A DNA stretch of 64,000 bases, taken from positions 2,914,001-2,978,000 of the forward strand of contig CAVNZM010000007.1 in the NCBI GenBank assembly GCA_963693365.1, written 5' to 3'. Below, one piece after another: positions 40,358 through 64,000 of this stretch. Position numbers and translations under genes: made by a program. The notes below the pieces were generated by a model. That model was not told the DNA's origin and did not search any database. It saw only the letters and a list, made by a program, of their open reading frames with translations. Source of the DNA: Amoebidium appalachense (Eukaryota; Ichthyosporea). Each line of letters opens with the position of its first letter. Within the stretch, counting starts at the first letter, position 1.

Positions 40358-40669
40358 ACCCAAAAAAAAAAAAAAAAAAAAAAAAAGAAACCGGAAAAAA
40401 TAAAACGAAAGAGCAGAAAAGTAAAAGCAAGAAATTCATACACGCACTGACACCATCTGCCTGTTCACAATACCCCCCCCTCCCCCCCCCCCCCCCCCCC
40501 CCCCCCAAGCACTCGCTATATAACACACAACTGCACACACACACACACACACATACACACCGTCACACATACACACCTACAACCACACCCACACACCCAG
40601 GCACGCACACACGCGCACAACTCACACCCACACCCACACACGCACCCCCCCTCCCCCTCCCCTCTCCCC

Positions 40670-40745
<76 letters not shown>
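39600..40745. repeat. Poly(C), poly(A), poly(G), (CA)n intron
   Basis: C runs 39600-39629, 39745-39781, 40216-40237, 40317-40355 and 40480-40506; A runs 39630-39670 and 40363-40386; G runs 40045-40090; CA 40536-40745 with variants, the last 35 units pure. Confidence 0.85.
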
Positions 40746-40746
40746 G

Positions 40747-40890
40747 GGGGAGGTGCTGTGTCCCACCTGCCGTGCAGTCCGCATCACACTGTGTGCCCAG
40801 GCGGCAATGGAAAAGGAGAGGGCGGAAATGGCGAAAACGGTGGCGGGGAGGGGCGAAAATACGACAGTCGTGGCTTCGGGCGCACAGTGA
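40747..40890 (+). CDS. Unassigned terminal exon with a CPxC motif
   Basis: Follows a (CA)n tract ending in ACACAG; 47 codons plus TGA, phase 0. Reads GEVLCPTCRAVRITLCAQAA then MEKERAEMAKTVAGRGEN. C-P-T-C with a further Cys suggests half of a zinc-binding site. It can be joined in phase to 39480-39592. Family not recognised. Confidence 0.4.
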   Translation, partial: GEVLCPTCRAVRITLCAQAAMEKERAEMAKTVAGRGENTTVVASGAQ

Positions 40891-41477
40891 ATTTGTTTGT
40901 TGAACTTTGCTGCTTATTTAGGGTTTTCTTATTTCTATTGAACATTTGGGTATGTAATGCTCGAAGTGCTGTCTTTATTCAGGTTATGGCCATTATGAAC
41001 TTGTTGTGTCAAAGCCCGGTTTACACATCTGGCAATGAAGTATTTGCACATGCTGTATACGAAATGTTGTGTAGATGCAGCATCATGCTACTATCTTTTC
41101 TCGGAATCTTATCATAGTGTTTGTCGTTTCATTAGAGTTTATTTCTGGCACTGACACACGCGTACAATGCACACGTCCGCGGCAAATTGAGAATATATAA
41201 GCCATGACTCAGCACATTGTATTATTAAGCTATGACTTAGAGGTGAATGCCAGAAAATTGTATCTTTTCTAATCGAAGAACTTACATGGTTTTGTTGTTA
41301 CAGAGTTGTCAGCTTGTCCTGGGATCCGGATAGTAGTGGTTTGTCAAAGAGTAGTAGAGGAAAAATATTTGCGGGAACGGGAGGGAGGGGGGAGGGGGGG
41401 GGGGGGGGGGGGGGGGGGGAGGCCAGCTGTTTCCACTGTGAATGTTGCTGAGTAGGATTGAGGTAGGGAGAGAGGGG

Positions 41478-41512
<35 letters not shown>

Positions 41513-43693
41513 GAGAGAGGGGGGGGGGGCGGCTGTATACGTAGCTGTTTCAACGGAAATCACAAAGTAAGATTGGAGGGGGGAGAAATGTGTGTGTGTG
41601 TGTGTTTGGGAGGGTGGGGGGAGGGGGGGGAGGGGGGAGGGGGTGCTGCAGCTGTCTCCAGTGGGAATATCACTGAGTATGCTCGACCATGAATGTGCAG
41701 AAAGGGTGAAAGAGAGAGGTTGAGAGAGGTTGAGAGAGGTTGCAATTGAAGGGAATTTTTTTTTCGAAAGAACAGGTTGTGTGTGTGTGTGTGTGTACAT
41801 GTGTGTGTGTGGGGGTGGGGGGGGGGGGGGGGGGGGGGGGGGGGAGCGGAGGGATGTGGGATCTAGGGGGAGAGAGAGAGAGGAGCGTGTGTGTGTGTGT
41901 GTTGGGGGGGATGGGGGGGGGGAGGGGCCCGGCGCCGGGCCGGGGGGAATGGGGCCTTGGGGGGAGGGGGGAGGGGGGGGGGGGGGGGGAGGGGGGGGGG
42001 GGGGGGGGGGGGGAGGGGAGGGAAATTGAATCAACAAAATCCTGATATGGACAAGGGCGAACGATGCTGGGCATATGCATTGGGACTCAATTCGGGAGTC
42101 AATATATATGAGCCTGAGATATAACTGGGCTTTGTATGCTCATGGGATTTCCAACTTCAAAGATGAAGCGATCACGGAGAAGCAGAAGGAGGTGTGTGTG
42201 TGCTCGGTGGGTGGGTGGGTGGGGGCGGGGGGGAAGGGGGAGGGGGGAGGGGGGAGGGGGGAGGGGGAGGGGGGGAGGGGGAGGGGGGGGGGGGGGGGGG
42301 AGGGGGCACGCGGTCAAGGGTGGGGGGGTTGAGCCTGAGGCATCCTCCACACTTGCAAGTCCGGACAAGTGGAGGCCCGGGATCTGATTCCGAACCCCGC
42401 CGTACGCAACGTACACTGATGATCAGCTGATATCGATCACTCACGCGACTCACACGAGTCATAAACGGATATCATATGCTGGCCCCTGGCAGCTGCTGGC
42501 CCCTGGGCTGCAGTGCCAGATTCATGTGCTTCTTGAAGTGCATGATTCTCTTCTTTCCCTTTCTTTGGGTTTATGTATTTTGACACCTCTTTGTCCAATT
42601 TCTTTCTTTCTTTTATGTACTGTGATCATGCGATTTATGAACCATCTTCATTCCAAGACTTCCTCAAGCGATGCGTTCCGAACCAATCACAGAGTAGAAA
42701 CACAAAAATGTTGATCTTTTTTGGCTGAAGGACATTTTTTCCTATTGGTTGTCTCTTCAAGATAACCCGCTCTTATCGCAACGCCTAAATTCTTGCATGA
42801 TTTATTTGCCTCTGGGTCCATGACGTCAGTGTCACGTCACCTCACGTCAAAAAGGTTCGGCCGTTGGCTGTTGGATAAGATTGGTCTCAAGGCTGTTTCA
42901 AAACCCAAAAACCAAAATTCATAATTGTTGTAAATAATCAAGTGCCTTTTAGGCCAATGAATTTCTACTTTTCTGTTTACCAACTCTTTGTAAAGTTTCT
43001 AAACTCTGATAACGCTACTGGCAACGGCCAGCTTTGGCATTCATGCGCTCCAATCACAATAAAGTATCGCATTGCTCATTTCTGTATTTTTGGCCGTTCG
43101 AAACGCCCAATCGTTCCCTGCCGGCAGCGCCCGACTACATTTTGAGCGCGAAGTGTCCTACAAGTCATGAAGGCGGGAAAGTGGGAGAAAACGAGAAACG
43201 AGAAACGAAAACGAAAAACCCATGAAAAGGCAAGGAATAGTTTACTTCTGTAGTGTCCAAAATAGGCCACACAAGTAGAATATTCAAAGGGTTGAGCTGG
43301 CTGGCTAGAGGTGACGATAACATTATATTAGTGGTGAGCATTACCCGTGAGGAACTGCAGGGAGGAAAGAAATTTTTGCAGCTCTGTATGTCCACCGTGG
43401 TAACGCAGACATCTAGCTTAAAGCTAAGCTATTCATCGTGAAAGGTGAAAGAACAACAGAAGCTGTTTTTTTCTTTTGCTTTTTCCTGTTTTCTTATCTT
43501 GTTTTTACCTCTTTTCTCCCCAAACCCTTCGTTACTCTCATACCCCAACACGCAAAGTTGAGCGCCACGTTTTTTTTTTTTTTCGTTTTTTTTCCCCCGT
43601 TTTTAGGCTTCTTTTCAATTTTCACCTTTTCCACCTTGTCTTGTTAAACTCTCTCTGCTGTTCCATCTCAAAGATAGCACACATGAAACAAGA
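40891..43693. other. Intergenic between the unassigned exon and the PPxY membrane-protein gene
   Basis: Contains a TATATAAG at about 41196-41203 with no gene assignable to it. At 41418-41690 there are three diverged copies of a CAGCTGTTTCCACTGTGAAT-like unit, each followed by a G run (41395-41419, 41481-41511, 41520-41529). (GT)n is at 41777-41810, with G-rich sequence 41810-42320 and unique sequence 42320-43690. No gene seen. Confidence 0.6.
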
Positions 43694-44905
43694 ATGCTGC
43701 AACACAAACTGTTACTCCTTTGTTTCACCCTTTCAATCGTTTGCGCAGACCAAGAAAAAATGGACTGGGACGACCATGAAGAAACGGTTTCAGACACGGA
43801 CAAAGACCGAAACGCCACAGACTCCAAATGGTTTTCCAAGCTCTCGCCCGAGTGCTTAACCAACCAAGACTGCGGCAGCCGACAAGTTTGCCTCACAACG
43901 AAATACTCAGAATCATGGGAAAGATACTGCGTCCCTAGAACGTGCATGCTTGACATGGATTGTGAACAAGACAAAAGGCCTAACGCCGGGCTTATCTGCG
44001 ACAAACGCTTGAGTAACCCCGGTGTATGCCTGATAATGAAGTACCCGCAGTGTCGTAATAGGTACGACTGCAAGAATCCCCCCGGCCGCAAATACGACGA
44101 GGAATGTTTTATCAAGGAAAAGTCGAGCCCGGGGGCGTTGGGTTACTGCTCCATGGAGATACGCATTCCGGGTTTTGCAAGCAGCTCGCAGAATGGGGAA
44201 GAGAAACCGCCTGAAAATCCCAGTATTTGGTCCGAAATACTGACTATCCTTCCACGTTTCCTTGCTGGTGTAGTCGCGGTGGGGCTGATACTCGTCGGTG
44301 TTTTGATTACGCGAAGGAAGATGAGGAGGAAAGCAAACCAAGCGGTAAAACCGGAAGGCCTTGCCCCTCCGCAATACGAGGAGCCCTCATCCGCGAGCGC
44401 CAACGTGTGCACGGAGGCGAACTTACACAGGGAGGGGGACGCCATCAGCCTGCAGAGCCTACCGCCGTCTTATTATGATCTTGTCGTGATGAATCCTTAC
44501 CACCCTTGTCAAGGGGAGGAATTGGCACGCGCACCAGCACCTACAAATTTCCCTACCTCACCCCAATCCCCGGCAGTGCGTGAAGGAGAGGTTGTGGCAC
44601 TTGATCAATTTTTTTCTCCAGAGAATGTGCCAGTCGAAAACTTCAGCAGGGAGGGAGGAGAGAATGCACGGGTAATGTCTGGTGCTATAAGTGGGCCAGA
44701 AACGGCAGTTGTCGTGGATGCTAGTGGTAGTGGAGCTGCAAACACTAGCGTTGATATAGTGGACATGAATACGCAAAATGTAAATTATGTCGGTGATGAT
44801 TCACAAAAAGATGAACGCACGAGTGCAAGTGGAGGGGAGGTTGGTGACACTGGTGTCGTTATAGAGAATAACGGGGATATAACAGAGCAGGGCACTAGGC
44901 CCTAG
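43694..44905 (+). CDS. Intronless type I membrane protein: Cys-rich ectodomain and PPxY tail
   Basis: 403 residues, ATG 43694, TAG 44903. Residues 1-18 (MLQHKLLLLCFTLSIVCADQ) form a signal peptide. Residues about 53-155 hold some 14 Cys in three loose units around the pattern C-x4-D-C...C (ECLTNQDCGSRQVC; CMLDMDCEQDKR; QCRNRYDCKNPPGRK). A transmembrane helix at about 186-207 (FLAGVVAVGLILVGVLI) is followed by the stop-transfer TRRKMRRK. The cytoplasmic tail has two PPxY motifs, APPQYEEP and LPPSYYDL, which bind WW domains such as those of NEDD4-type ubiquitin ligases, then a long acidic Ser/Thr/Gly-rich region. The Cys spacing recalls small disulfide modules, but I assign no family. Composition is normal and repeat-free, so the ORF is very likely real. 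Confidence 0.85.
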   Translation: MLQHKLLLLCFTLSIVCADQEKMDWDDHEETVSDTDKDRNATDSKWFSKLSPECLTNQDCGSRQVCLTTKYSESWERYCVPRTCMLDMDCEQDKRPNAGLICDKRLSNPGVCLIMKYPQCRNRYDCKNPPGRKYDEECFIKEKSSPGALGYCSMEIRIPGFASSSQNGEEKPPENPSIWSEILTILPRFLAGVVAVGLILVGVLITRRKMRRKANQAVKPEGLAPPQYEEPSSASANVCTEANLHREGDAISLQSLPPSYYDLVVMNPYHPCQGEELARAPAPTNFPTSPQSPAVREGEVVALDQFFSPENVPVENFSREGGENARVMSGAISGPETAVVVDASGSGAANTSVDIVDMNTQNVNYVGDDSQKDERTSASGGEVGDTGVVIENNGDITEQGTRP

Positions 44906-45987
44906 CCGTGCATATGTGACCATTCATATAGTGTTATAACAACCTGCACGAAAATGGATGCAGATGTATAGCTACTAGTAATAAGGCTTATTCCCGTTCT
45001 TTGTTGCTTGTTTTGACATGCGGTGGGTGGGTGGGTTTTTTTGGGGGGGGGTTTGGTGGCTTCCCCCCCTTTTTAGTTCCTTTTCTCTCCTTTTTTGGCA
45101 ACATATAATCACCGTAACCGTCTCTGTCCCTCTCTGTCACACACCACACACACACACAAACACAAACACACACACAGACACACACAATTTCTCTAGGTAT
45201 ATTTCTTTCTGTCCCTCTCTCCACATCCCCTTATTATCTCTTGCTCCTCTCTCTCCTTGTCCAATACACTTTTCTTGTCTCTCCCCTGATCTGATCTCTT
45301 TCTTACCTCCGTGCCTGTTCATGTTCGGCTAGTACACCTGTATCACTTTCTGAAACTGATCTAGATTAACCTTCTCATTGAAGAAGTTGCTCAAATAATA
45401 AAATGTAGTACTGACTATCAAAGTGGTAGTCAAGTAGCTCTTTAGTATTATGTTTAGAATGCAAGAAAATATAGTAGTTTAGTTTGTCAAAATCCTAGCG
45501 TTGGTATTAAGTGATAAATTAGCGAAAATAAATCAAAAAACGAAAGACTGACCGAATCAACACGTATTGTTTAGCACGAGTATGCAATGTCTGTGACGGG
45601 TGGATTCCAACTACTCCAATGAGTTTTGCACAGTGCATTCAAGCCGGGGATTAAAGAACAATATTCGTGATTCATCAGCTGTTTAAAACTCCGGCAGATT
45701 AAAAGATTTCTTACAGTTTTTCTCGAGTTGCATGTAGGTGTCGAAGAAGAAGCTTGGTTTGTGGGTTGGGGGAAAGGGGTGGGAGGGGGGGATAGGTGGG
45801 AAGGTGGGGGGAGGGGGGAGGAGGTTTTTGTGAACCCTGTCACCTAAGTGGTCTGAGTTGTTCAGAGGTGGAGGTGGATTGAGGGGGAGAGGGGGGGGGG
45901 GGGGGGGGGGGGGGGGATGTTGCTCAGGAAAGGGTAGCTCTGAAACTGAGAAGGGTGGGGGGAGGGGGAAGAGGGAGGGGCGGGGGG

Positions 45988-46021
<34 letters not shown>

Positions 46022-46190
46022 TCGTCATGAGAGCGCAAAACATTAAAAATTTTGAGCTCCCGGGGCCCAAACATGAAAGTTGTCCTACCTTGAATGTGCA
46101 CGAACATTTATCGGCTTTCTGAATCTACTTTTGACTTGTAATTTTTTTTTAAAACCCGTATTCGCTATTTCCCGCATATAGTCCTACTAA
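44906..46190. other. Intergenic downstream of the PPxY membrane-protein gene
   Basis: CA and CT stretches 45140-45260, AT-rich unique sequence 45340-45750, G runs 45889-45913 and 45980-46020. No gene seen. Confidence 0.6.
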
Positions 46191-46204
46191 TGTTCGCAAC
46201 ATGC

Positions 46205-47080
46205 TATCGTAATTTCAACCTGTATTCCTACTTTCAACCTGTATTCCTACTTTCATTCTTTATTCCTACGTTCAACCTGTATACCTAATTTCAACTTGTA
46301 TTCCTAATTTCAACCTGTATTCCTAGTTTCAACTTGTATTCCTACTTCCAACCTGGTATTCCTACTTTCAACCTGGAAGTTCCTAGTTTCAACTTATAAT
46401 CCTCGTTTCAACTTGTATTCCTGCTTTCAACCTGTATTCCTAGCTTCAACCTGTATTCCTACCTGTATTCCTGCTTTCAACTTGTATTCCTCTTTTCAAC
46501 TTGTATTCCTACTTTCAACCTGTATTCCTACTTTCTACCCAGTGTATTAACAGTTTCAACGTGTGTCCCTACTTTCAGCTTAAGTATATCATTCTGCTCC
46601 GAATACTTGAATGTGACCTTGTAGTCAATATTAAAATTCAGTTCATATTCCTTCTTTCAACCCTCTTTTCACTTTTTAACCTGTATTCGTTTTTAAAAAA
46701 CTGTAACCTGTATTCCCAACTCCTTTCAACCCATATATATCTCTACTGGCAATCTAAAAACTGTAACCTGTATCCCAACTCCTTTCAACCCATATATATC
46801 TCTACTGGCAATCTGTATAATCTATTTCTTTGAAAATTTACTCACTACAACCTGTATACCTACTTTCAGCCTATATTCCCACTTTCGGCCTATATTCCTA
46901 CTTCGAATTCAACCTATATTCCTACTTGCAACGTGTATCCCCTAACGTGCAATCCCTCCTTTCGACCTAGGCCTGTATTCCTACTTTTGAGCATGCGTTA
47001 ACGTCCATTCCCTACTTCTTTAAACTTGTATTCACTATGTAAATTCCAACCTGTATTCCTACTTTTCAAACTGTATTTGA
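46205..47080. repeat. Minisatellite, about 17-19 bp unit CAACCTGTATTCCTACTTT
   Basis: Some 30 or more imperfect copies of TTTCAACCTGTATTCCTAC and variants (CAACTTGTATTCCT). Order is fairly regular to about 46550 and more diverged after. A 60-bp duplication containing AAAAACTGTAACCTGTATTC and TCAACCCATATATATCTCT lies at 46694-46815. Confidence 0.85.
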
Positions 47081-47289
47081 AACCCTACACCTCCAAGAAC
47101 CAAGGAACGTACACACCACATATTGCAGTTGTTCACCGGCGGTATACTATATGCGTCGAACACTACTGGCAGAAAATATATCTCCCACATTTTCTCTATA
47201 TGTATGGTAACTTGATTTCTGGCGGGTTTATTATAGTATTCCGAATGAATGAAAAGGGGAAAAGAAAGGGGTGGGGGTTGGGGTACCGC

Positions 47290-47363
<74 letters not shown>

Positions 47364-47678
47364 GGGGGGGTTATAAATATCTCGGCACCGGCCTTATCTC
47401 CTTAGTCGTAGAACGTTGTGATCTACATTTCCTCCCGGCCGTGGCCACTGGAATGTACGTACGTACATACACTTACGTGCACGCACGCGCACCCAACAAA
47501 CTTCAAAACCACAAAAAGAAAAAAAAGAATTCTTATAGTGCAGTATCAATGCGTGTATAGTGCAGTATCAATGCGTGTATGAGAGGAATACTGCTTTTGG
47601 CCTACTTCTAGCTTCAGCGTTTGGTCCACGGATCATAACATTTAGCTGTCCTACCACGAACAAAGTGTTACGATTGCC

Positions 47679-55551
<7,873 letters not shown>

Positions 55552-55621
55552 CTAATCATATAATTTCCAATAAATTATTTCATATTTTATTATAGGAATG
55601 TCTTCTATCTGTAGAAATGAA

Positions 55622-55722
55622 AACATATGGGACAGAGATTTGAGTTTTGGCAGTGTGTCCCAAAACGTTGCCACCTCACCCTGGCTTTCAACCCCGACAG
55701 TTCCCACGAATAACGCAATGAC
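55622..55722 (+). repeat. Diverged duplicate of the NDUFAF7 last-exon 3' end
   Basis: GGGACAGAGATTTGAGTTTT, GTGTGTCCCAAAAC, CTTTCAACCCCGAC parallels 55459-55551 (GGGCCAAAGATTTAAGTTTT, GTGTGTCCTAAAG, GTTTCAACCCCCAC), which contains the stop codon. It is outside the coding frame. Confidence 0.8.
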
Positions 55723-56350
55723 ATAAATTACTTGATGAAATCGCCTCCAGCTAATTTGTTGTGAATATTGTGGATATTGTTTTGAAGGAAAGATCCGTGA
55801 TGTATTGCAATATAAAACCCTAATAGATGGGTATGTTGATACCTTAGAAAGGACACTTTTTTCGCTTCCATATTGCTATTTGTGTAGCTACTTCGTGTTT
55901 GACAAGGGTTTGATGTCCCAAAGGTACTCTACATGCACACACACACGCACGCGCGCCTGCAAACACACACACACACACACATACAAACACCTGTCCACAC
56001 ACACACGAACACCTGTACACACACACACACACACACACATGCACACACACACACACCATGACACATACACACACCTGTACATGTATATACACACGCGCAC
56101 TCGCGCGCGCGCCTGTACACACACGCACACACACACGGTGGGGAGGGGGGGGGGGAGGGGGGGGGGGGGGGGGGGTCATCATCAAAGCTTCGATCACGCT
56201 TCCGGTTTCTCTCCCCCCCCCCCCCCCCTCCCCCCCCCCTCTCCGTGCGGCGTAGAACTCTGTCTAGATCCCTCCCAAACGTTCCCCCATTTTCCTTTGC
56301 ACAGTTTCGCCCACAGTACACACAACCACACGTGCGTGCGTGCGCGTGCG

Positions 56351-56438
<88 letters not shown>

Positions 56439-56539
56439 GGAGGGAGGGAGAGAGGGAGAGACCGTGAGAGGGCCCCGGAGACAGGAAGTTCGTGACGGTT
56501 GCAGCCCTTTCACTAGCAGGTAAAAGCCTACGGACACAG

Positions 56540-56607
<68 letters not shown>

Positions 56608-56760
56608 CGCTTTCTGTACGTACGAACAACCTAATCCACGTACCCACTTGTGTATTGATGAATAGGTGCAAGTTTACAATGGCAAGTTGACATTCAACAC
56701 TCCAGATTTATGTAACTTTGTAAGAAGTTTGCTGCAATCCATGTTTCCCGAAATGGCATC

Positions 56761-56896
56761 ATGATCATGATATAACGGTTTAAAAAATCTTGATCATTTA
56801 TATCGTGATATTTTATTCGTCAACGTACATGATCATGATATAACGGTTTAAAAAATCTTGATTCATTTATATCGTGATATTTTATTCGTTAACTTT
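56761..56896. repeat. 68-bp tandem duplication
   Basis: 56761-56828 and 56829-56896 match apart from a T insertion and single substitutions (ATGATCATGATATAACGG ... TATCGTGATATTTTATTCGT). Each unit is AT-rich and contains the palindrome CATGATCATG. Confidence 0.9.
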
Positions 56897-57302
56897 TTGG
56901 GACGTCCGACCCAGCAGACCCCTGGCATTTCACTTACGTAATACAATCAATACTCCTGTGGCCTTCACGGAGTTAAGCATTAAGACTCCCTTTACCGTTA
57001 TTTATGGGCCTGTTACCCATTGGTTCATTTTCATGTGCAACCAACCTTACATAAATATCAACCACATACAATATGGTGGAACTATGAGCCAAACATCTAC
57101 TCTGTACAGAAACCGGAAGGGGGGAGGGGGGAGGAGGGGGGCACATACAATGTGCTATAAATATCTAGATAATCATAATATCCAATAAAATTATTGGCAC
57201 AGCACAAAACCGCACGCACACTATACCGATGCTTCTATCATTCAGTCAAAGCCCATCTTTCATTTCCATAAAGGGATATCACTATTGCTTTCCCTCTTTT
57301 CT

Positions 57303-63788
<6,486 letters not shown>

Positions 63789-64000
63789 CTGCAGGAAAAA
63801 AAAAGGGAACCATATTAGGTCTATTTAACCATATATGGTTAGAATGGAATGAATCCTACTGGCAAACGTGCGAGGCAGGAGCAGCCGCAGGAAAATGGAG
63901 CCGTCCCTACCCCCCCCCCCCCCCCCCCCCAAAAAAAAGGGGGGGGGGGGGGGGGGGGAGGAGGGGGGTGAGGGGGCAATGTTGGTCATGACTCATCTAT
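63789..64000. other. Intron of the CE18-like gene running off the window
   Basis: Unique sequence, then adjoining C, A and G runs at 63910-63959. No exon seen. Confidence 0.6.

Larger units (their letters stand above)
55552..57302. other. Convergent intergenic region between NDUFAF7 and the CE18-like gene
   Basis: AATAAA at 55569-55574; duplicate at 55622-55722; CA/CG repeats 55935-56135; G run 56159-56175; CA then GA repeat 56360-56434; CA 56541-56604; 68-bp tandem duplication 56761-56896; unique sequence to 57300. No gene seen. Confidence 0.6.

Overview
This window is nuclear DNA of a eukaryote. Its genes are split by GT-AG introns, with one probable GC-AG intron. Introns and intergenic DNA are packed with runs of G or C and with AC/GT, CT/GA and ACGC microsatellites. 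The gene set is a cytosolic ribosomal protein, a farnesyltransferase alpha subunit, a mitochondrial complex I assembly factor, a GABA-B-like class C receptor, an EXD1/Egalitarian-like exonuclease-fold protein, a CE18 (Agd3-like) polysaccharide deacetylase and a receptor-like protein with PPxY motifs. This mix suggests a unicellular relative of animals and fungi (holozoan, perhaps ichthyosporean). That placement is inference; the standard genetic code fits all exons.

Layout. 0.9-1.0 kb: last exon of an RRM RNA-binding protein (+). 1-5 kb: intergenic, with a poly(C)-tailed repeat family and a perfect hairpin. 5.0-10.0 kb: RPS7 (eS7, -), four coding exons, a probable 5' UTR intron and a TATA box. 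10.4-10.9 kb: intronless SRPBCC protein (+), divergent from RPS7. 11-14 kb: mostly repeats, with one possible coiled-coil exon (-). 14.7-19.5 kb: class C receptor gene (-), with intact central exons but broken reading frames at both ends. 19.7-20.1 kb: orphan ORF (-). 20.6-29.1 kb: FNTA (+), nine exons with consistent phases. 30.3-30.9 kb: small three-exon membrane protein (+). 32.5-38.9 kb: EXD1-like gene (+). 39.5 and 40.7 kb: two unassigned exons (+). 43.7-44.9 kb: intronless type I membrane protein (+). 47.7-55.6 kb: NDUFAF7 (+), five exons, with duplicated exon ends. 57.3-63.8 kb: 3' eleven exons of a CE18-like deacetylase (-), running off the right edge.

The genes do not form a pathway; this is ordinary mixed eukaryotic gene order. 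The main themes lie in the non-coding DNA. (1) Splice-acceptor regions and exon ends have been tandemly copied again and again (FNTA, CE18 gene, NDUFAF7). (2) Several introns carry G/GT/GA tracts near the donor and C/CA/CT tracts near the acceptor, which could pair in the pre-mRNA. (3) A dispersed, structured repeat family ends in poly(C), with a core shared by a second subfamily. (4) Several isolated hairpins are present. Exon joins were derived by hand from splice consensus, phase and family resemblance; no searches were run.
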